Origin: Thermodesulforhabdus norvegica
GTDB taxonomy: Bacteria; Desulfobacterota; Syntrophobacteria; Syntrophobacterales; Thermodesulforhabdaceae
Reading direction: 5' to 3'
Assembly (NCBI RefSeq): GCF_900114975.1
Contig: NZ_FOUU01000002.1
Coordinates: 232,649 to 296,648 of the forward strand
DNA: 64,000 nucleotides
Both the position numbers and the translations under genes were made by a program. Numbering within the stretch: the first letter of the stretch is position 1; each line of letters starts with the position of its first letter. The notes below the pieces were generated by a model. That model ran no database searches, was not told where the DNA came from, and saw only the letters and a list, made by a program, of their open reading frames with translations. Of this stretch, positions 33,837 through 42,571 are shown one piece after another.

Positions 33837-36542
33837 ATGGGAATTTACGGACTCGACCGCATATTCGATCCCGAATCCATTGCCGTAATCGGTGCGAGCA
33901 ACAACAGAGGCAGTGTCGGATGGGCGGTTATGAAAAACCTGGTTGAAGGGGGTTTTCCCGGACCGGTTTTTCCGATTAACCCCAAGTACGACAGGGTATG
34001 GGACAGGCAATGCTTTAAGAGTATCTCGGAAATTGATCAAAAGATTGATCTTGTGGTTGTTGCCGTTCCCATTGCATCGGTTCCGGAAGTCATTCGCGAG
34101 TGCGGTGAGAGGGGGGTAGGCGGTGCCGTAATTCTTTCGGCAGGCGGTCGTGAAACGGGGCCTGAAGGTCGCAAACTTGAAGAAAAGATCCTGGCGGAGG
34201 CTCGGAAGCACCGGGTAAGGATTATAGGGCCCAACTGCCTCGGCATTATCGTGCCTCACGCCAAGCTCAACGCAAGCTTTGCAGCCGCAACTCCTTTGCC
34301 TGGGCGTATGGCCTTCATTTCTCAGAGCGGCGCCATCTGCACGGCCGTTCTGGATCTGGCACTGGCAGAAGGGTTCGGCTTCAGTCACTTCGTCAGCATA
34401 GGTTCCATGGCCGATGTGGACTTTGCCGATCTTATTGACTACCTCGGGAACACTCCCCGGGTGACCAGCATTCTCCTCTATGTGGAAAGTATCCCCAATA
34501 TGAGGAAGTTCATGAGCGCGAGCCGGTCGGTTTCGCGTTTGAAGCCCATAATCGTTCTGAAGGCCGGGAAGTCTCCTGCCGGAGCCCGAGCCGCCGCTTC
34601 TCACACCGGTGCCATGGCCGGTGAGGACATACTCTACGATGCCGCCTTCTGGCGTGCTGGGGTCCTGAGGGTGAGGACCATCGGCGAGCTTTTTGACTGT
34701 GCCGAGCTTCTGGGCAAGCAACCCAGACCCAGGGGATCGGGTTTGGCGATAATCACCAATGCGGGTGGCCCCGGAGTTATGGCAGCCGATGCTCTGGCCG
34801 ACATGGGTTTTGAGCCCGTAAGGCTGGAACCGGAAACACTCCAGAAATTGAACGAAATCCTTCCGCCTCAATGGAGCCACAACAACCCGATAGACATTCT
34901 GGGAGATGCCTCTCCGGAACGGTATCTGGCAACTTTACAGACCTGCCTCAGAGCTCCGGAGGTTGACGGAGTTCTCGTTATACTGACACCCCAGGCCATG
35001 ACCGATCCTACGGCGGTTGCGGAGATTATAGCACGGGAGGTTAAGCATTCGGCAAAGCCGGTTCTTGCGGTGTGGATGGGCGGGCAGAATGTTCAGATGG
35101 GCCGTGATATCCTGAACAGGGCGAACATACCGACCTATGAAACTCCCGAACGGGCGATCGAATCGTTCCTCTACCTCTATCGCCAGCAGGTGCAGTTAAA
35201 GGTTATTCAGCAGATTCCTCCTAAGCTCAACAGAGCGCTTAGCTTCGACCGTAAGAGGGCCGAAGAGCTCGTAAAGGGCTCCGTGAATGAATCAAACGGC
35301 GTAATGGGTGAAGTCGAGGCTAAAGAGTTGCTTTCTGCCTACGGTATTCCCGTAAACCGTACCGTCCTTGCGAGAAGTGCCGATGAAGCCAGACACATTG
35401 CCGTTCAACTGGGTTTTCCTGTGGTAATGAAGATCGCATCGCCCGACATCCTTCATAAGACGGAAGCAAAGGGTGTTCGTGTGGATGTCAGGTCTCCTGA
35501 AGAAGTGGTTCGCCTCTTCGAAGAAATAGTGGCTTCGGCAAAGTCCTGGAATCCCTCGGCACGAATCGAAGGTGTAAGTATCCAGAGGATGATCAAAAAA
35601 GCCGAATGTGAGGTTCTGGTTGGGGCGAAGCACGACCCGCTTTTCGGCCCTGCGGTTCTTTTCGGGATGGGAGGGATTTACACGGAAGTAATAAGAGATA
35701 GAGCCGTGACTTTTCCTCCCCTTAACAGGAGTCTCGCCCGGGAACTTATGGAAAAGACGAAGGTCTTCAGGATTCTTTCGGGATTCCGGAACCTCCCCCC
35801 GGCGGACATAGAAGCTCTTGAGGAAATGCTCATACGATTTTCCCAGCTCCTGATCGATTTTCCGGAAATTTCCGAGGTGGACATGAATCCGGTGTTCATA
35901 GTCGGGGGGAAACCTGTGGTTGTGGACGCAAGGGTTATCCTTCAGCCGGCTTCGGTCACCTCTCCCCACCATCTCATCATCAGCCCCTATCCCGAAGAAT
36001 GGGAAACCAGAGGCACCACCTCCGGTGGGATAGATATCTTTATACGCCCCATTCGACCCGAAGATGCGCCTCTTCTGGTAGAGCTTTTCCATGTGCTTTC
36101 GCCTACGAGCATATACTACCGCTTCTTCAGGCCCTTGAAGGAACTGTCCGAAGACATGCTCGTGAGGTTTACTCAGGTGGACTACGACCGAGAGATCGCT
36201 CTGGTTGCACTGGATGCATCTTCGGCGGATGAACGAATGCTGGGTGTTGCCCGCGTTATATCCGATCCCGACGGAAGGCGGGCGGAGTTTTCAATCCTGG
36301 TCGGAGATCCGTGGCAGGGGCGTGGTGTCGGTGCCATGTTGCTTTCCAGATGTCTGGTTATAGCCAAAAAACGAGGTATCAAGGAGGTGTGGGGAACGGT
36401 ATTAAGGGAAAACAGAGGCATGCTGGCTTTAGCCAAGAAGCTCGGCTTCACGACGAAGTTTTCAAAGGATCTCGGCGAGTGTGAGGTGATTATCGATCTG
36501 CATAAGACCCATCTTCCCGCCGAGGAGTATTTCAGGGATTAG
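33837..36542 (+). CDS. ADP-forming acyl-CoA synthetase fused to GNAT acetyltransferase
   Basis: 901 residues. The N-terminal CoA-binding Rossmann domain (VIGASNNRGSVGWAVMKNL) is followed by the ligase domains (FISQSGAICTAVLDLAL; SHTGAMAGEDILYDAAF with the conserved His). Next is an ATP-grasp domain (GFPVVMKIASPDILHKTEAKG, VDMNPVF) and a C-terminal GNAT domain from about 725 (IRPIRPEDAPLLVELFHVL, VGDPWQGRGVGAMLLSRCL). This is the arrangement of PatZ/YfiQ-type protein acetyltransferases and of bifunctional acetate-CoA ligases. It may make acetyl-CoA plus ATP, or acetylate proteins, or both. Strong GGAGGTG ribosome site. It lies in the rightward sensory operon. Confidence 0.92.
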   Translation: MGIYGLDRIFDPESIAVIGASNNRGSVGWAVMKNLVEGGFPGPVFPINPKYDRVWDRQCFKSISEIDQKIDLVVVAVPIASVPEVIRECGERGVGGAVILSAGGRETGPEGRKLEEKILAEARKHRVRIIGPNCLGIIVPHAKLNASFAAATPLPGRMAFISQSGAICTAVLDLALAEGFGFSHFVSIGSMADVDFADLIDYLGNTPRVTSILLYVESIPNMRKFMSASRSVSRLKPIIVLKAGKSPAGARAAASHTGAMAGEDILYDAAFWRAGVLRVRTIGELFDCAELLGKQPRPRGSGLAIITNAGGPGVMAADALADMGFEPVRLEPETLQKLNEILPPQWSHNNPIDILGDASPERYLATLQTCLRAPEVDGVLVILTPQAMTDPTAVAEIIAREVKHSAKPVLAVWMGGQNVQMGRDILNRANIPTYETPERAIESFLYLYRQQVQLKVIQQIPPKLNRALSFDRKRAEELVKGSVNESNGVMGEVEAKELLSAYGIPVNRTVLARSADEARHIAVQLGFPVVMKIASPDILHKTEAKGVRVDVRSPEEVVRLFEEIVASAKSWNPSARIEGVSIQRMIKKAECEVLVGAKHDPLFGPAVLFGMGGIYTEVIRDRAVTFPPLNRSLARELMEKTKVFRILSGFRNLPPADIEALEEMLIRFSQLLIDFPEISEVDMNPVFIVGGKPVVVDARVILQPASVTSPHHLIISPYPEEWETRGTTSGGIDIFIRPIRPEDAPLLVELFHVLSPTSIYYRFFRPLKELSEDMLVRFTQVDYDREIALVALDASSADERMLGVARVISDPDGRRAEFSILVGDPWQGRGVGAMLLSRCLVIAKKRGIKEVWGTVLRENRGMLALAKKLGFTTKFSKDLGECEVIIDLHKTHLPAEEYFRD

Positions 36543-36567
36543 TTACCTTTAACGGGAGGGCTGTGAG

Positions 36568-37527
36568 ATGAGCCAGCAGAGAAGGATACTTGCAGCGGTG
36601 GACGGATCCGAGTGGACCGATCGAATTGTGGATTACCTGTGTGCGGTTTTCCCGGCAGAAGGCACGGAGGTGGTACTTTTCCATGTTGCGAATCCTCTGC
36701 CCGAAATATTGTGGGACTTCCAGCAGAATCCACTGGCCCGATACAGGATGCATCAGGTCAGGGCCTATCTGGAGGCCTACAGAGAAAGGGTGGAGAAGAA
36801 GCTGGAAGAAAATCGCCAGAAGCTCGTCAACAGCGGTTTTTCCGGGGATCTTGTAAAGGTGAGAACGGAGATCCGTCAGGTAGGGGTGGCAAGGGATATC
36901 ATTTTTGAGGCTCAAAAGGGCTACGATGTTCTCGTGATGGGACGCAGGGGAGAAAGCAGGCTTAAAGACCTCATACTTGGAAGCATCGTTACCAAGGTTA
37001 TAGGCAGGCTGAGCATGGTTCCTGTTGCCGTTGTCGGATTTGGCCCTCCGGAAAAGGGGGTGGTTATTGCCGTTGACGGTTCGCCCGAGACCACCAGAAT
37101 CGCCCACTGCGTGGGTCGGATCTTTCAAAATTCGGATCATGATGTTCAGGTGGTGCATATTTTAAGAGGCATGGGCCAGGCGGTGGTACCTCCGATAACG
37201 GACATGTCGCTTTCGGCGCTTCCTCCGGAGTGGTTTGACTGGGTGGAGCAAGAAAGGGAGACGGCCCGCCGGCAGATCGAGCGAATTATGGAGGATGTGG
37301 TGGAAATTCTGGCCTCCTACGGACTACGCTCCTCACAAACCGTCGTAACCGATGTTGCGAGCAGGGCCGAAGAGATCGTCAATCAGGCCAGAATGAGGAA
37401 GTACGGGACGATTGTTGTGGGAAGGCGAGGGATCTCTAAAGTGGAGGAGTTTTTACTGGGAAGGGTAAGCAATAAGGTACTGCAACTGGCCCGTCAGGAA
37501 GCCGTCTGGGTGGTTTCCTGCGCATGA
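36568..37527 (+). CDS. Tandem universal stress protein (two Usp domains)
   Basis: 319 residues with two Usp domains (about 1-155 and 160-319): ILAAVDGSEWTDRIV with YDVLVMGRRGESRLKDLILGS, and GVVIAVDGSPETTRIAH with YGTIVVGRRGISKVEEFLLGR. Both halves keep the G-x2-G-x9-G(S/T)-type nucleotide loop. It ends the rightward operon just before the hairpin at 37534-37560. A shorter tandem Usp is encoded at 14611. Confidence 0.92.
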   Translation: MSQQRRILAAVDGSEWTDRIVDYLCAVFPAEGTEVVLFHVANPLPEILWDFQQNPLARYRMHQVRAYLEAYRERVEKKLEENRQKLVNSGFSGDLVKVRTEIRQVGVARDIIFEAQKGYDVLVMGRRGESRLKDLILGSIVTKVIGRLSMVPVAVVGFGPPEKGVVIAVDGSPETTRIAHCVGRIFQNSDHDVQVVHILRGMGQAVVPPITDMSLSALPPEWFDWVEQERETARRQIERIMEDVVEILASYGLRSSQTVVTDVASRAEEIVNQARMRKYGTIVVGRRGISKVEEFLLGRVSNKVLQLARQEAVWVVSCA

Positions 37528-37533
37528 GACGGG

Positions 37534-37560
37534 GCAAGGCCTGCCTCGAGCAGGCCTTGC
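37534..37560. terminator. Hairpin between convergent genes
   Basis: A perfect 11-bp stem GCAAGGCCTGC / GCAGGCCTTGC with loop CTCGA sits in the 36-base gap between the Usp gene and the convergent activator gene. TTCT follows on the plus strand. It probably stops transcription from the plus strand and possibly from both. Confidence 0.75.
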
Positions 37561-37563
37561 TTC

Positions 37564-38979
37564 TCAGGATCGAATCCCGTACTTTTCCATTCTCCCCAAC
37601 AGCGCAGGCCGGGACAAACCGAGAAGCCTTGCCGCCTGCGATCTGTTGCCCCCGGTCATCTGCAATGCTTCTCTTATGATGAGTTCTGCGGTGCGATCCA
37701 GCAGATATTCGAAGAGGTGTTCTTTGCGGGGTGATGAGGCCAGCTGTAAGCGTATCCATTTTATCAGGGCCTCATCGTCGGAATGACCCGATTGCAGGAA
37801 CGATGTTTCTTCCAGTGTCTTCTGTACTTCTTCTTTCGTTATGGGAACGCCCCGGTTGAATATGAGGAGCTTTCGCACCGTGTTTTCAAGCTCTCTGACG
37901 TTGCCCGGCCATTCCAGAGTGGTCATAAATTGCAGGGCTTCCTCTGTAATGCCCGGATTGGGTATGCCCATCTCGCGGGAGCTGCGGGCAAGAAAGTAGT
38001 TGACCAGAAGAGGTATGTCTTCTCTGCGGTCTCTCAAAGGTGGAAGCATTATGGTAACGACTTTGAGCCTGTAATAGAGATCGTCTCGAAAGGTTCCTTC
38101 GGACACTGCGGCTTCGAGATCTCTGTTCGTTGCCGCTATTATTCTTACATCTACAGGTATAGGTTTGCCTCCCCCTAGACGCTCGATTTTTTTCTCCTGC
38201 AGAAGCCTCAATATTTTCGCCTGTATGGATAGAGGCATGTCGCCTATTTCGTCGAGGAATATGGTGCCGCCGCTGGCCTGTTCGACCTTGCCGAGCTTTC
38301 TGCTCACGGCTCCTGTAAAGGCTCCCTTCTCATAACCGAAGAGTTCACTTTCTAGAAGTGTCTCCGGAATGGCCACACAGTTTATAACCATAAAGGGCTT
38401 TTCCGATCTGGTGCTGTGCTGATATATGGCTCTTGCGACCAGTTCCTTTCCCGTTCCCGATTCTCCTCTGATGAGAACGGTAGCATCTGTGGGTGCGACC
38501 CTCCCGATGGCTTTATAGACTTCCTGCATCACAGGGCTACGACCGACTATAGCATTCCTGAAAGCTTCGTCATCCTCACCCTCTTCAGGGTTAAAGGTGA
38601 TCCGGCTCCTTGTGAAATTACCGGCCCTCAGGGCCTCGTCCACTATCTTGAGAAAGGATTTGACCTCAAAGGGCTTCAGAACATAGTCGAAGGCCCCCTG
38701 TTTGGTTGCTTCTATGGCGGTTTCGGTGGTGCCGTAGGCCGTCATAATGATCACGGGTAACTTTGGATCAATCCGCTTTATTGCCTGAAAGGTTTCCATC
38801 CCGTCCATTCCGGGAAGCCGCAGGTCCAGTATTACCAGGTCGGCCCGGTGGCTTTTTAAGTGTTCAATCCCGGCTTCCCCCGTTCCCAGGCCCTTCACAT
38901 CGTGGCCGTCGTCGGCAAGAAGCCGAGCAAGACTCCTTCTGAGCTGTGGATCGTCATCGATAATCACAATCGCGGCCAT
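37564..38979 (-). CDS. NtrC-family response regulator (receiver-AAA+-Fis)
   Basis: 471-residue sigma-54 activator: receiver 1-120 (IIDDDPQL, LVILDLRLPGMDG, MTAYGT, DYVLKPF), AAA+ domain about 145-385 (GESGTGKE, KGAFTGAV, IFLDEIGDMP, FRDDLYYRLK), C-terminal helix-turn-helix (GGNRSQAARLLGLSRPALL). All catalytic and sigma-contact motifs are intact. It overlaps the kinase gene start-to-stop by 16 bases, forming a normal two-component pair. Targets are not evident; none of the sigma-54 promoters found is adjacent to it. Confidence 0.95.
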   Translation of the reverse strand: MAAIVIIDDDPQLRRSLARLLADDGHDVKGLGTGEAGIEHLKSHRADLVILDLRLPGMDGMETFQAIKRIDPKLPVIIMTAYGTTETAIEATKQGAFDYVLKPFEVKSFLKIVDEALRAGNFTRSRITFNPEEGEDDEAFRNAIVGRSPVMQEVYKAIGRVAPTDATVLIRGESGTGKELVARAIYQHSTRSEKPFMVINCVAIPETLLESELFGYEKGAFTGAVSRKLGKVEQASGGTIFLDEIGDMPLSIQAKILRLLQEKKIERLGGGKPIPVDVRIIAATNRDLEAAVSEGTFRDDLYYRLKVVTIMLPPLRDRREDIPLLVNYFLARSSREMGIPNPGITEEALQFMTTLEWPGNVRELENTVRKLLIFNRGVPITKEEVQKTLEETSFLQSGHSDDEALIKWIRLQLASSPRKEHLFEYLLDRTAELIIREALQMTGGNRSQAARLLGLSRPALLGRMEKYGIRS

Positions 38980-40466
38980 GCAACCCTCTCTCCAAGGGGT
39001 ATTCCGATAACAAAGGTAGCTCCATGACCCGGGCTGGAATGAACGTGAATCCAGCCTCCGTGGTCTTCAACCACCCGTTTGGCTATGCTTAATCCCAGGC
39101 CCGATCCTTCGTCTTTGGTGCTGAAGAAGGGTTCGAAGATCCTGTGCTGGATTTCCTGAGGAATCCCCGGGCCGGTATCTCTAATTTTCACAAGGATTAC
39201 CTGACCGTAAGGCTCCATCGTTCCCACTTCTTCGAAAATGTCGAGGTTGCCTCCGTCCACCATGGCTTCGCAGGCGTTGAGTATGATGTTAACCAGAGCC
39301 TCTTTCAGACGGTCCGGATCCAGCTGGGTTTCCGGAAGAGGGGCTGTGCGATGAACGGTGACGCTCACCCCGTAAGATTCCAGGCGATGGTGAAGGAGCT
39401 GGAGCGTCCCGTCGGTAATGTCCGAAAAGCTTATTTTCTGCATGGTCAGGCGAGGAGGCCTTGCAAACTCCAGAAAGTTTCTCACGATGGTGTCTATGTG
39501 GCGAATCTCCTCAGAAATTACTTCAAAATCCTCTTTCTGAGTAGGTGTAAGTTTAAGACTTCTTTCCAGGGCAAAAAGCCTCATCTTTACCGACGTTAGA
39601 GGGTTCCGAATGCTGTGGGCTACCCCTGCGGCAAGCCTGCCCACAAGAGCCATCTTTTCAGACTGGGCAAGGTGTTCTCTGCTCTCTTCGAGCTTACTGC
39701 TGACTTCCGTCACACTGTCCATGAGAGATGTTAGCTTCTTGTGAAGAGCCTGTATTTCCTCGCTTCCCGTTATGTTGGCTTCTATGTTTGTATCTTCATA
39801 AGCAAGACGGCGTAAGGGTCCGAGAAGGTTTCTGAAGAGAACGACGGTGAGCAGAATGGCAATGATGATAGATGCAGGGAGGGCGCCCCAGGCAAGAGTT
39901 GTAAGAGTCCGGAATCTGGCATTTTGGAGATTCCTTGCATCGGTTAGCCTATCCTCCAGCCGATCCTGGATCTTCTTGGCGTGAGCCAGTATCTCGTGAA
40001 ATTCTTTTCTGACCTGCCAGTGAAGGGCCATTCCTTCTTCACGCTTCCCGGTACGATAGAGGTTAAGTACCTGATCTCTCCGGGATGAATACCTGACATA
40101 CATCGACTCAAGGCGAGACAAATCCTCAAGAACACCCAGGTTGGTTTCATCGACGGAATTGTTCATCCCGACCAAAAGGACCCGGAGGTCTTTTAACTCT
40201 TTCTGAAAGGCCTCTTCGTAATTCCTGAGCATCTCCAGCCAGGAAGGGTCTTCACTGAGGAAGTAGTAAGTAAGGTATCCCTTTTGCATAATAAGAGATT
40301 CCATGAGATGTTCCAGCGTCAGCAGGGATTCTGTTACGGCAGCCCCCTGTAAATCCAGACGCTTGGCCTGGTGGGTAAACCAGAGCGTAAAGACGGCGCC
40401 GCTGCAACTGATTGCAACGGTCAGAATTAAAAGCCCCAATATCCTTGTTCTAAGGTCAAACTTCAT
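38964..40466 (-). CDS. Membrane sensor histidine kinase, NtrB/ZraS-like
   Basis: 500 residues. TM1 lies about 9-30, with a periplasmic four-helix-type sensor about 31-190 (DPSWLEMLRNYEEAFQKELK), TM2 about 191-212 and a HAMP-like linker. The H-box is AAGVAHSIRNPLTSVKMRL, and the ATPase domain is complete (NIILNACEAM, DTGPGIPQE, FFSTKDEGSGLGLSIAKRV). HSIRNP is the form common in kinases that pair with sigma-54 activators. It is transcribed from a sigma-70-type promoter at 40518-40546 together with the downstream activator gene. Confidence 0.93.
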   Translation of the reverse strand: MKFDLRTRILGLLILTVAISCSGAVFTLWFTHQAKRLDLQGAAVTESLLTLEHLMESLIMQKGYLTYYFLSEDPSWLEMLRNYEEAFQKELKDLRVLLVGMNNSVDETNLGVLEDLSRLESMYVRYSSRRDQVLNLYRTGKREEGMALHWQVRKEFHEILAHAKKIQDRLEDRLTDARNLQNARFRTLTTLAWGALPASIIIAILLTVVLFRNLLGPLRRLAYEDTNIEANITGSEEIQALHKKLTSLMDSVTEVSSKLEESREHLAQSEKMALVGRLAAGVAHSIRNPLTSVKMRLFALERSLKLTPTQKEDFEVISEEIRHIDTIVRNFLEFARPPRLTMQKISFSDITDGTLQLLHHRLESYGVSVTVHRTAPLPETQLDPDRLKEALVNIILNACEAMVDGGNLDIFEEVGTMEPYGQVILVKIRDTGPGIPQEIQHRIFEPFFSTKDEGSGLGLSIAKRVVEDHGGWIHVHSSPGHGATFVIGIPLGERVAWPRL

Positions 40467-40517
40467 AATCCATCCCGGTAACTTTACATTGTGTCCACCG
40501 AGCCTTATGTCCAGATA

Positions 40518-40546
40518 ATTATAAGCCGCACTTTTTCCCGTTCCAA
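40518..40546 (-). promoter_or_regulatory. Sigma-70-type promoter for kinase-activator pair
   Basis: On the minus strand TTGGAA (40546-40541) and TATAAT (40523-40518) are separated by 17 bases, giving an expected start near 40511, about 45 bases before the kinase start codon. No sigma-54 motif is present for this operon, in contrast to its neighbours. Confidence 0.6.
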
Positions 40547-40735
40547 TTCAAAGATTCCCTGTATGAATTGGGATCCTTATGGACCCGGCGGGAAAAAAGA
40601 TGAGCTCTGCGGCTACAAACGGATTATACTATAATGGTTTTCAGGCAAACTGGAATTAACGGATTTGCCGTGCACTGAATGGTGGAGCCATACGCTTATC
40701 GTAACCTTATGCGGAGTGAAGGGTGGAGGGTGAAA

Positions 40736-41269
40736 ATGGCTGATGGAAGTAAAGCAGTGCTGGAGTGGATCTTCGAATACAGACCTATCGGAATCATCAG
40801 AAGTCCCTTTAAAAGGCTAGAAGACATGCCCATACAGCCTTCAGGGGCAAAGGGAGTCAGGGGAACCGTGGAGGTATTTGAACCCTTCGTTGATGGAATG
40901 CAGGATCTGCTCGGGTTTTCTCATTTGATACTTCTTTATCATTTTCACAAAGTTCGGCAATGTCGGCTCAAGGTGAAACCCTTCCTTGATACTGAGGAAC
41001 GGGGTGTGTTTGCAACAAGAGCGCCCGTTCGGCCGAACCCGGTGGGCTTGTCTGTTGTGAAGCTGTTGGACATTTGTGGCCCCGTAATATACATTGAAAA
41101 CGTGGACATTCTGAACGAAACTCCCCTAATTGATATAAAGCCCTTCGTACCTGCTTTCGACGTTCCCGAGCCTCCCGTAAGGGTGGGGTGGCTCGAAAGA
41201 AAAACCGGCATGATATCCGGTATAAGATCGGACGATCGTTTTGTCGACGAATCCGATGCCGGTAATTGA
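40736..41269 (+). CDS. trmO: TrmO/TsaA-type tRNA t6A37 N6-methyltransferase
   Basis: 177-residue TsaA-fold protein. In E. coli TrmO uses SAM to methylate t6A at position 37 of threonine tRNAs. Motifs: YRPIGIIRSPF at the start, GFSHLILLYHFHK, and the family signature FATRAPVRPNPVGLSVVKL followed by DILNETPLIDIKPFVPAFD. ATG 40736 has GGAGG six bases upstream and is preferred over the upstream start at 40679. Some homologues of this fold have other roles in anaerobes, so the substrate is likely but not proven. Confidence 0.85.
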   Translation: MADGSKAVLEWIFEYRPIGIIRSPFKRLEDMPIQPSGAKGVRGTVEVFEPFVDGMQDLLGFSHLILLYHFHKVRQCRLKVKPFLDTEERGVFATRAPVRPNPVGLSVVKLLDICGPVIYIENVDILNETPLIDIKPFVPAFDVPEPPVRVGWLERKTGMISGIRSDDRFVDESDAGN

Positions 41270-41328
41270 TGTGCTTTAAATTAAAGTGGTTGAGTTAAAA
41301 CATTTACTTGAAGCTCCGGCTAATAATA

Positions 41329-41370
41329 GGATAGATTTAACGGCAAAAAGATTAGGAAAGAAATCTATCC
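41329..41370. repeat. Inverted repeat before the coiled-repeat gene
   Basis: GGATAGATTT (41329-41338) and AAATCTATCC (41361-41370) form a perfect 10-bp inverted repeat with a 22-base spacer, ending 12 bases before the start codon at 41383. It could be an operator or an mRNA hairpin near the ribosome site. A smaller palindrome, CTTTAAATTAAAG, lies at 41274-41286. Confidence 0.5.
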
Positions 41371-41382
41371 CAGAGGTTGACG

Positions 41383-42567
41383 ATGAATAACGAGCAGGTG
41401 AAGCAGATCATAATGCAGGAACTGCCGCGTATCATTGAGAAGGACCCGGAGGTGCAGGAGCTTATATTGCGCCTTTCCGGCAGGCATTTTGCGGATAAGA
41501 AGGAAACCGAGAGCCGTTTTGACCGTCTGCTTGAGGAACTGCGCCGTGATCGTGAAGAGCAAAGTCGTAGGTGGGAGGAACAAAGCAGGAGGTGGGAGGA
41601 GAATCAGCGCGTTCTCAGGGAGATGAAAGAGGAGTCGGAGAGGCGCTGGGAGGAGTATAAGCGTGAACTGAGGGAGTTAAAAGAGGAATCGGATAGGCGC
41701 TGGGAGGAGAATCAGCGTGCATTCAGGGAGTTAAAGGAGGAGTCGGATAGGAGGTGGGAGGAAAATCAACGCGCACTTAGGGAGTTAAAGGAGGAGTCGG
41801 AGAGGCGGTGGGAGGAGTATAAGCGTGAGCTGAGGGAGTTCAAGGAGGAGTCGGAGAGGCGGTGGGAGGAGTATAAGCGTGAACTGAGGGAGTTAAAAGA
41901 GGAGTCGGATAGGCGCTGGGAGGAGAATCAGCGTGCACTTAGGGAGTTAAAGGAGGAGTCGGATAGGAGGTGGGAGGAGTATAAGCGTGAGCTGAGGGAG
42001 TTAAAGGAGGAGTCGGAGAGGCGTTGGGAGGAGTATAAGCGTGCACTCAGAGAATTAAAGGAGGAGTCGGATAGACGCTGGGAAGAGAACCAGCAGGTAA
42101 TTCGCCAGATTTTGAAACGGCTTGAGGCATCGGACCGAAGGTTCGAATCGACCATCGGAGCTTTAGGAGCACGGTGGGGGCTTTATACGGAACAATCGTT
42201 CCGAAACGCTCTCAAGGGCATCTTGGAAGAGTTTTTTAATGTAGAGGTTATTAGCGTTACCGAGTATGACGATACGGGTGAGGTCTTTGGAAGGCCAGAG
42301 CAGGTGGAGCTTGATCTTATCATCAAAGACGGGATCCTGATAATTGGTGAGATTAAATCATCCATGAGCAAAGCGGACATGTACCTCTTTGAAAGAAAGG
42401 CCCGCTTTTACGAAAAACGCCACAACCGTAAAGCCCGTAAATTGATCGTTATCTCTCCGATGGTTGACAAAAAAGCTAAAGAAGTGGCCGAACGGCTGGG
42501 AATTGAAGTCTACAGCTTTGCGGAGGATGCCGGCGCTGCCATTGCAGGGTCACAGGGTTCCGAGTAA
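41383..42567 (+). CDS. Coiled 18-residue-repeat protein with C-terminal PD-(D/E)XK nuclease-like domain (DUF3782 type)
   Basis: 394 residues. A short N-terminal domain (VKQIIMQELPRIIEKDPEVQ) is followed by nine near-identical 18-residue repeats, RRWEEYKRELRELKEESD with YK/NQ variants, from about residue 69 to 230. The C-terminal domain has WGLYTEQSFRNALKGIL, an acidic ELDLII strand and GEIKSSMSKAD, the D...ExK pattern of the restriction-endonuclease-like fold. Such proteins are common and often multicopy in thermophiles and cyanobacteria; their function is unproven. ATG 41383 chosen (AGAGG nearby). It ends four bases before the convergent membrane gene. Confidence 0.82.
   Translation: MNNEQVKQIIMQELPRIIEKDPEVQELILRLSGRHFADKKETESRFDRLLEELRRDREEQSRRWEEQSRRWEENQRVLREMKEESERRWEEYKRELRELKEESDRRWEENQRAFRELKEESDRRWEENQRALRELKEESERRWEEYKRELREFKEESERRWEEYKRELRELKEESDRRWEENQRALRELKEESDRRWEEYKRELRELKEESERRWEEYKRALRELKEESDRRWEENQQVIRQILKRLEASDRRFESTIGALGARWGLYTEQSFRNALKGILEEFFNVEVISVTEYDDTGEVFGRPEQVELDLIIKDGILIIGEIKSSMSKADMYLFERKARFYEKRHNRKARKLIVISPMVDKKAKEVAERLGIEVYSFAEDAGAAIAGSQGSE
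41587..42072 (+). repeat. Nine 54-bp tandem coding repeats
   Basis: In-frame 54-bp units, each beginning with the codons for RRWEE, run head to tail with few changes; a tenth partial unit follows. Eighteen residues equal five alpha-helical turns, so every unit presents the same face of one long helix. Copy number could vary by slippage or recombination. Confidence 0.85.
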
Positions 42568-42571
42568 CGCA

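Noticed and set aside
41587-42072. Tandem repeats as a CRISPR array
   Set aside because: The repeats are contiguous, 54 bp, in frame and coding; there are no unique spacers.
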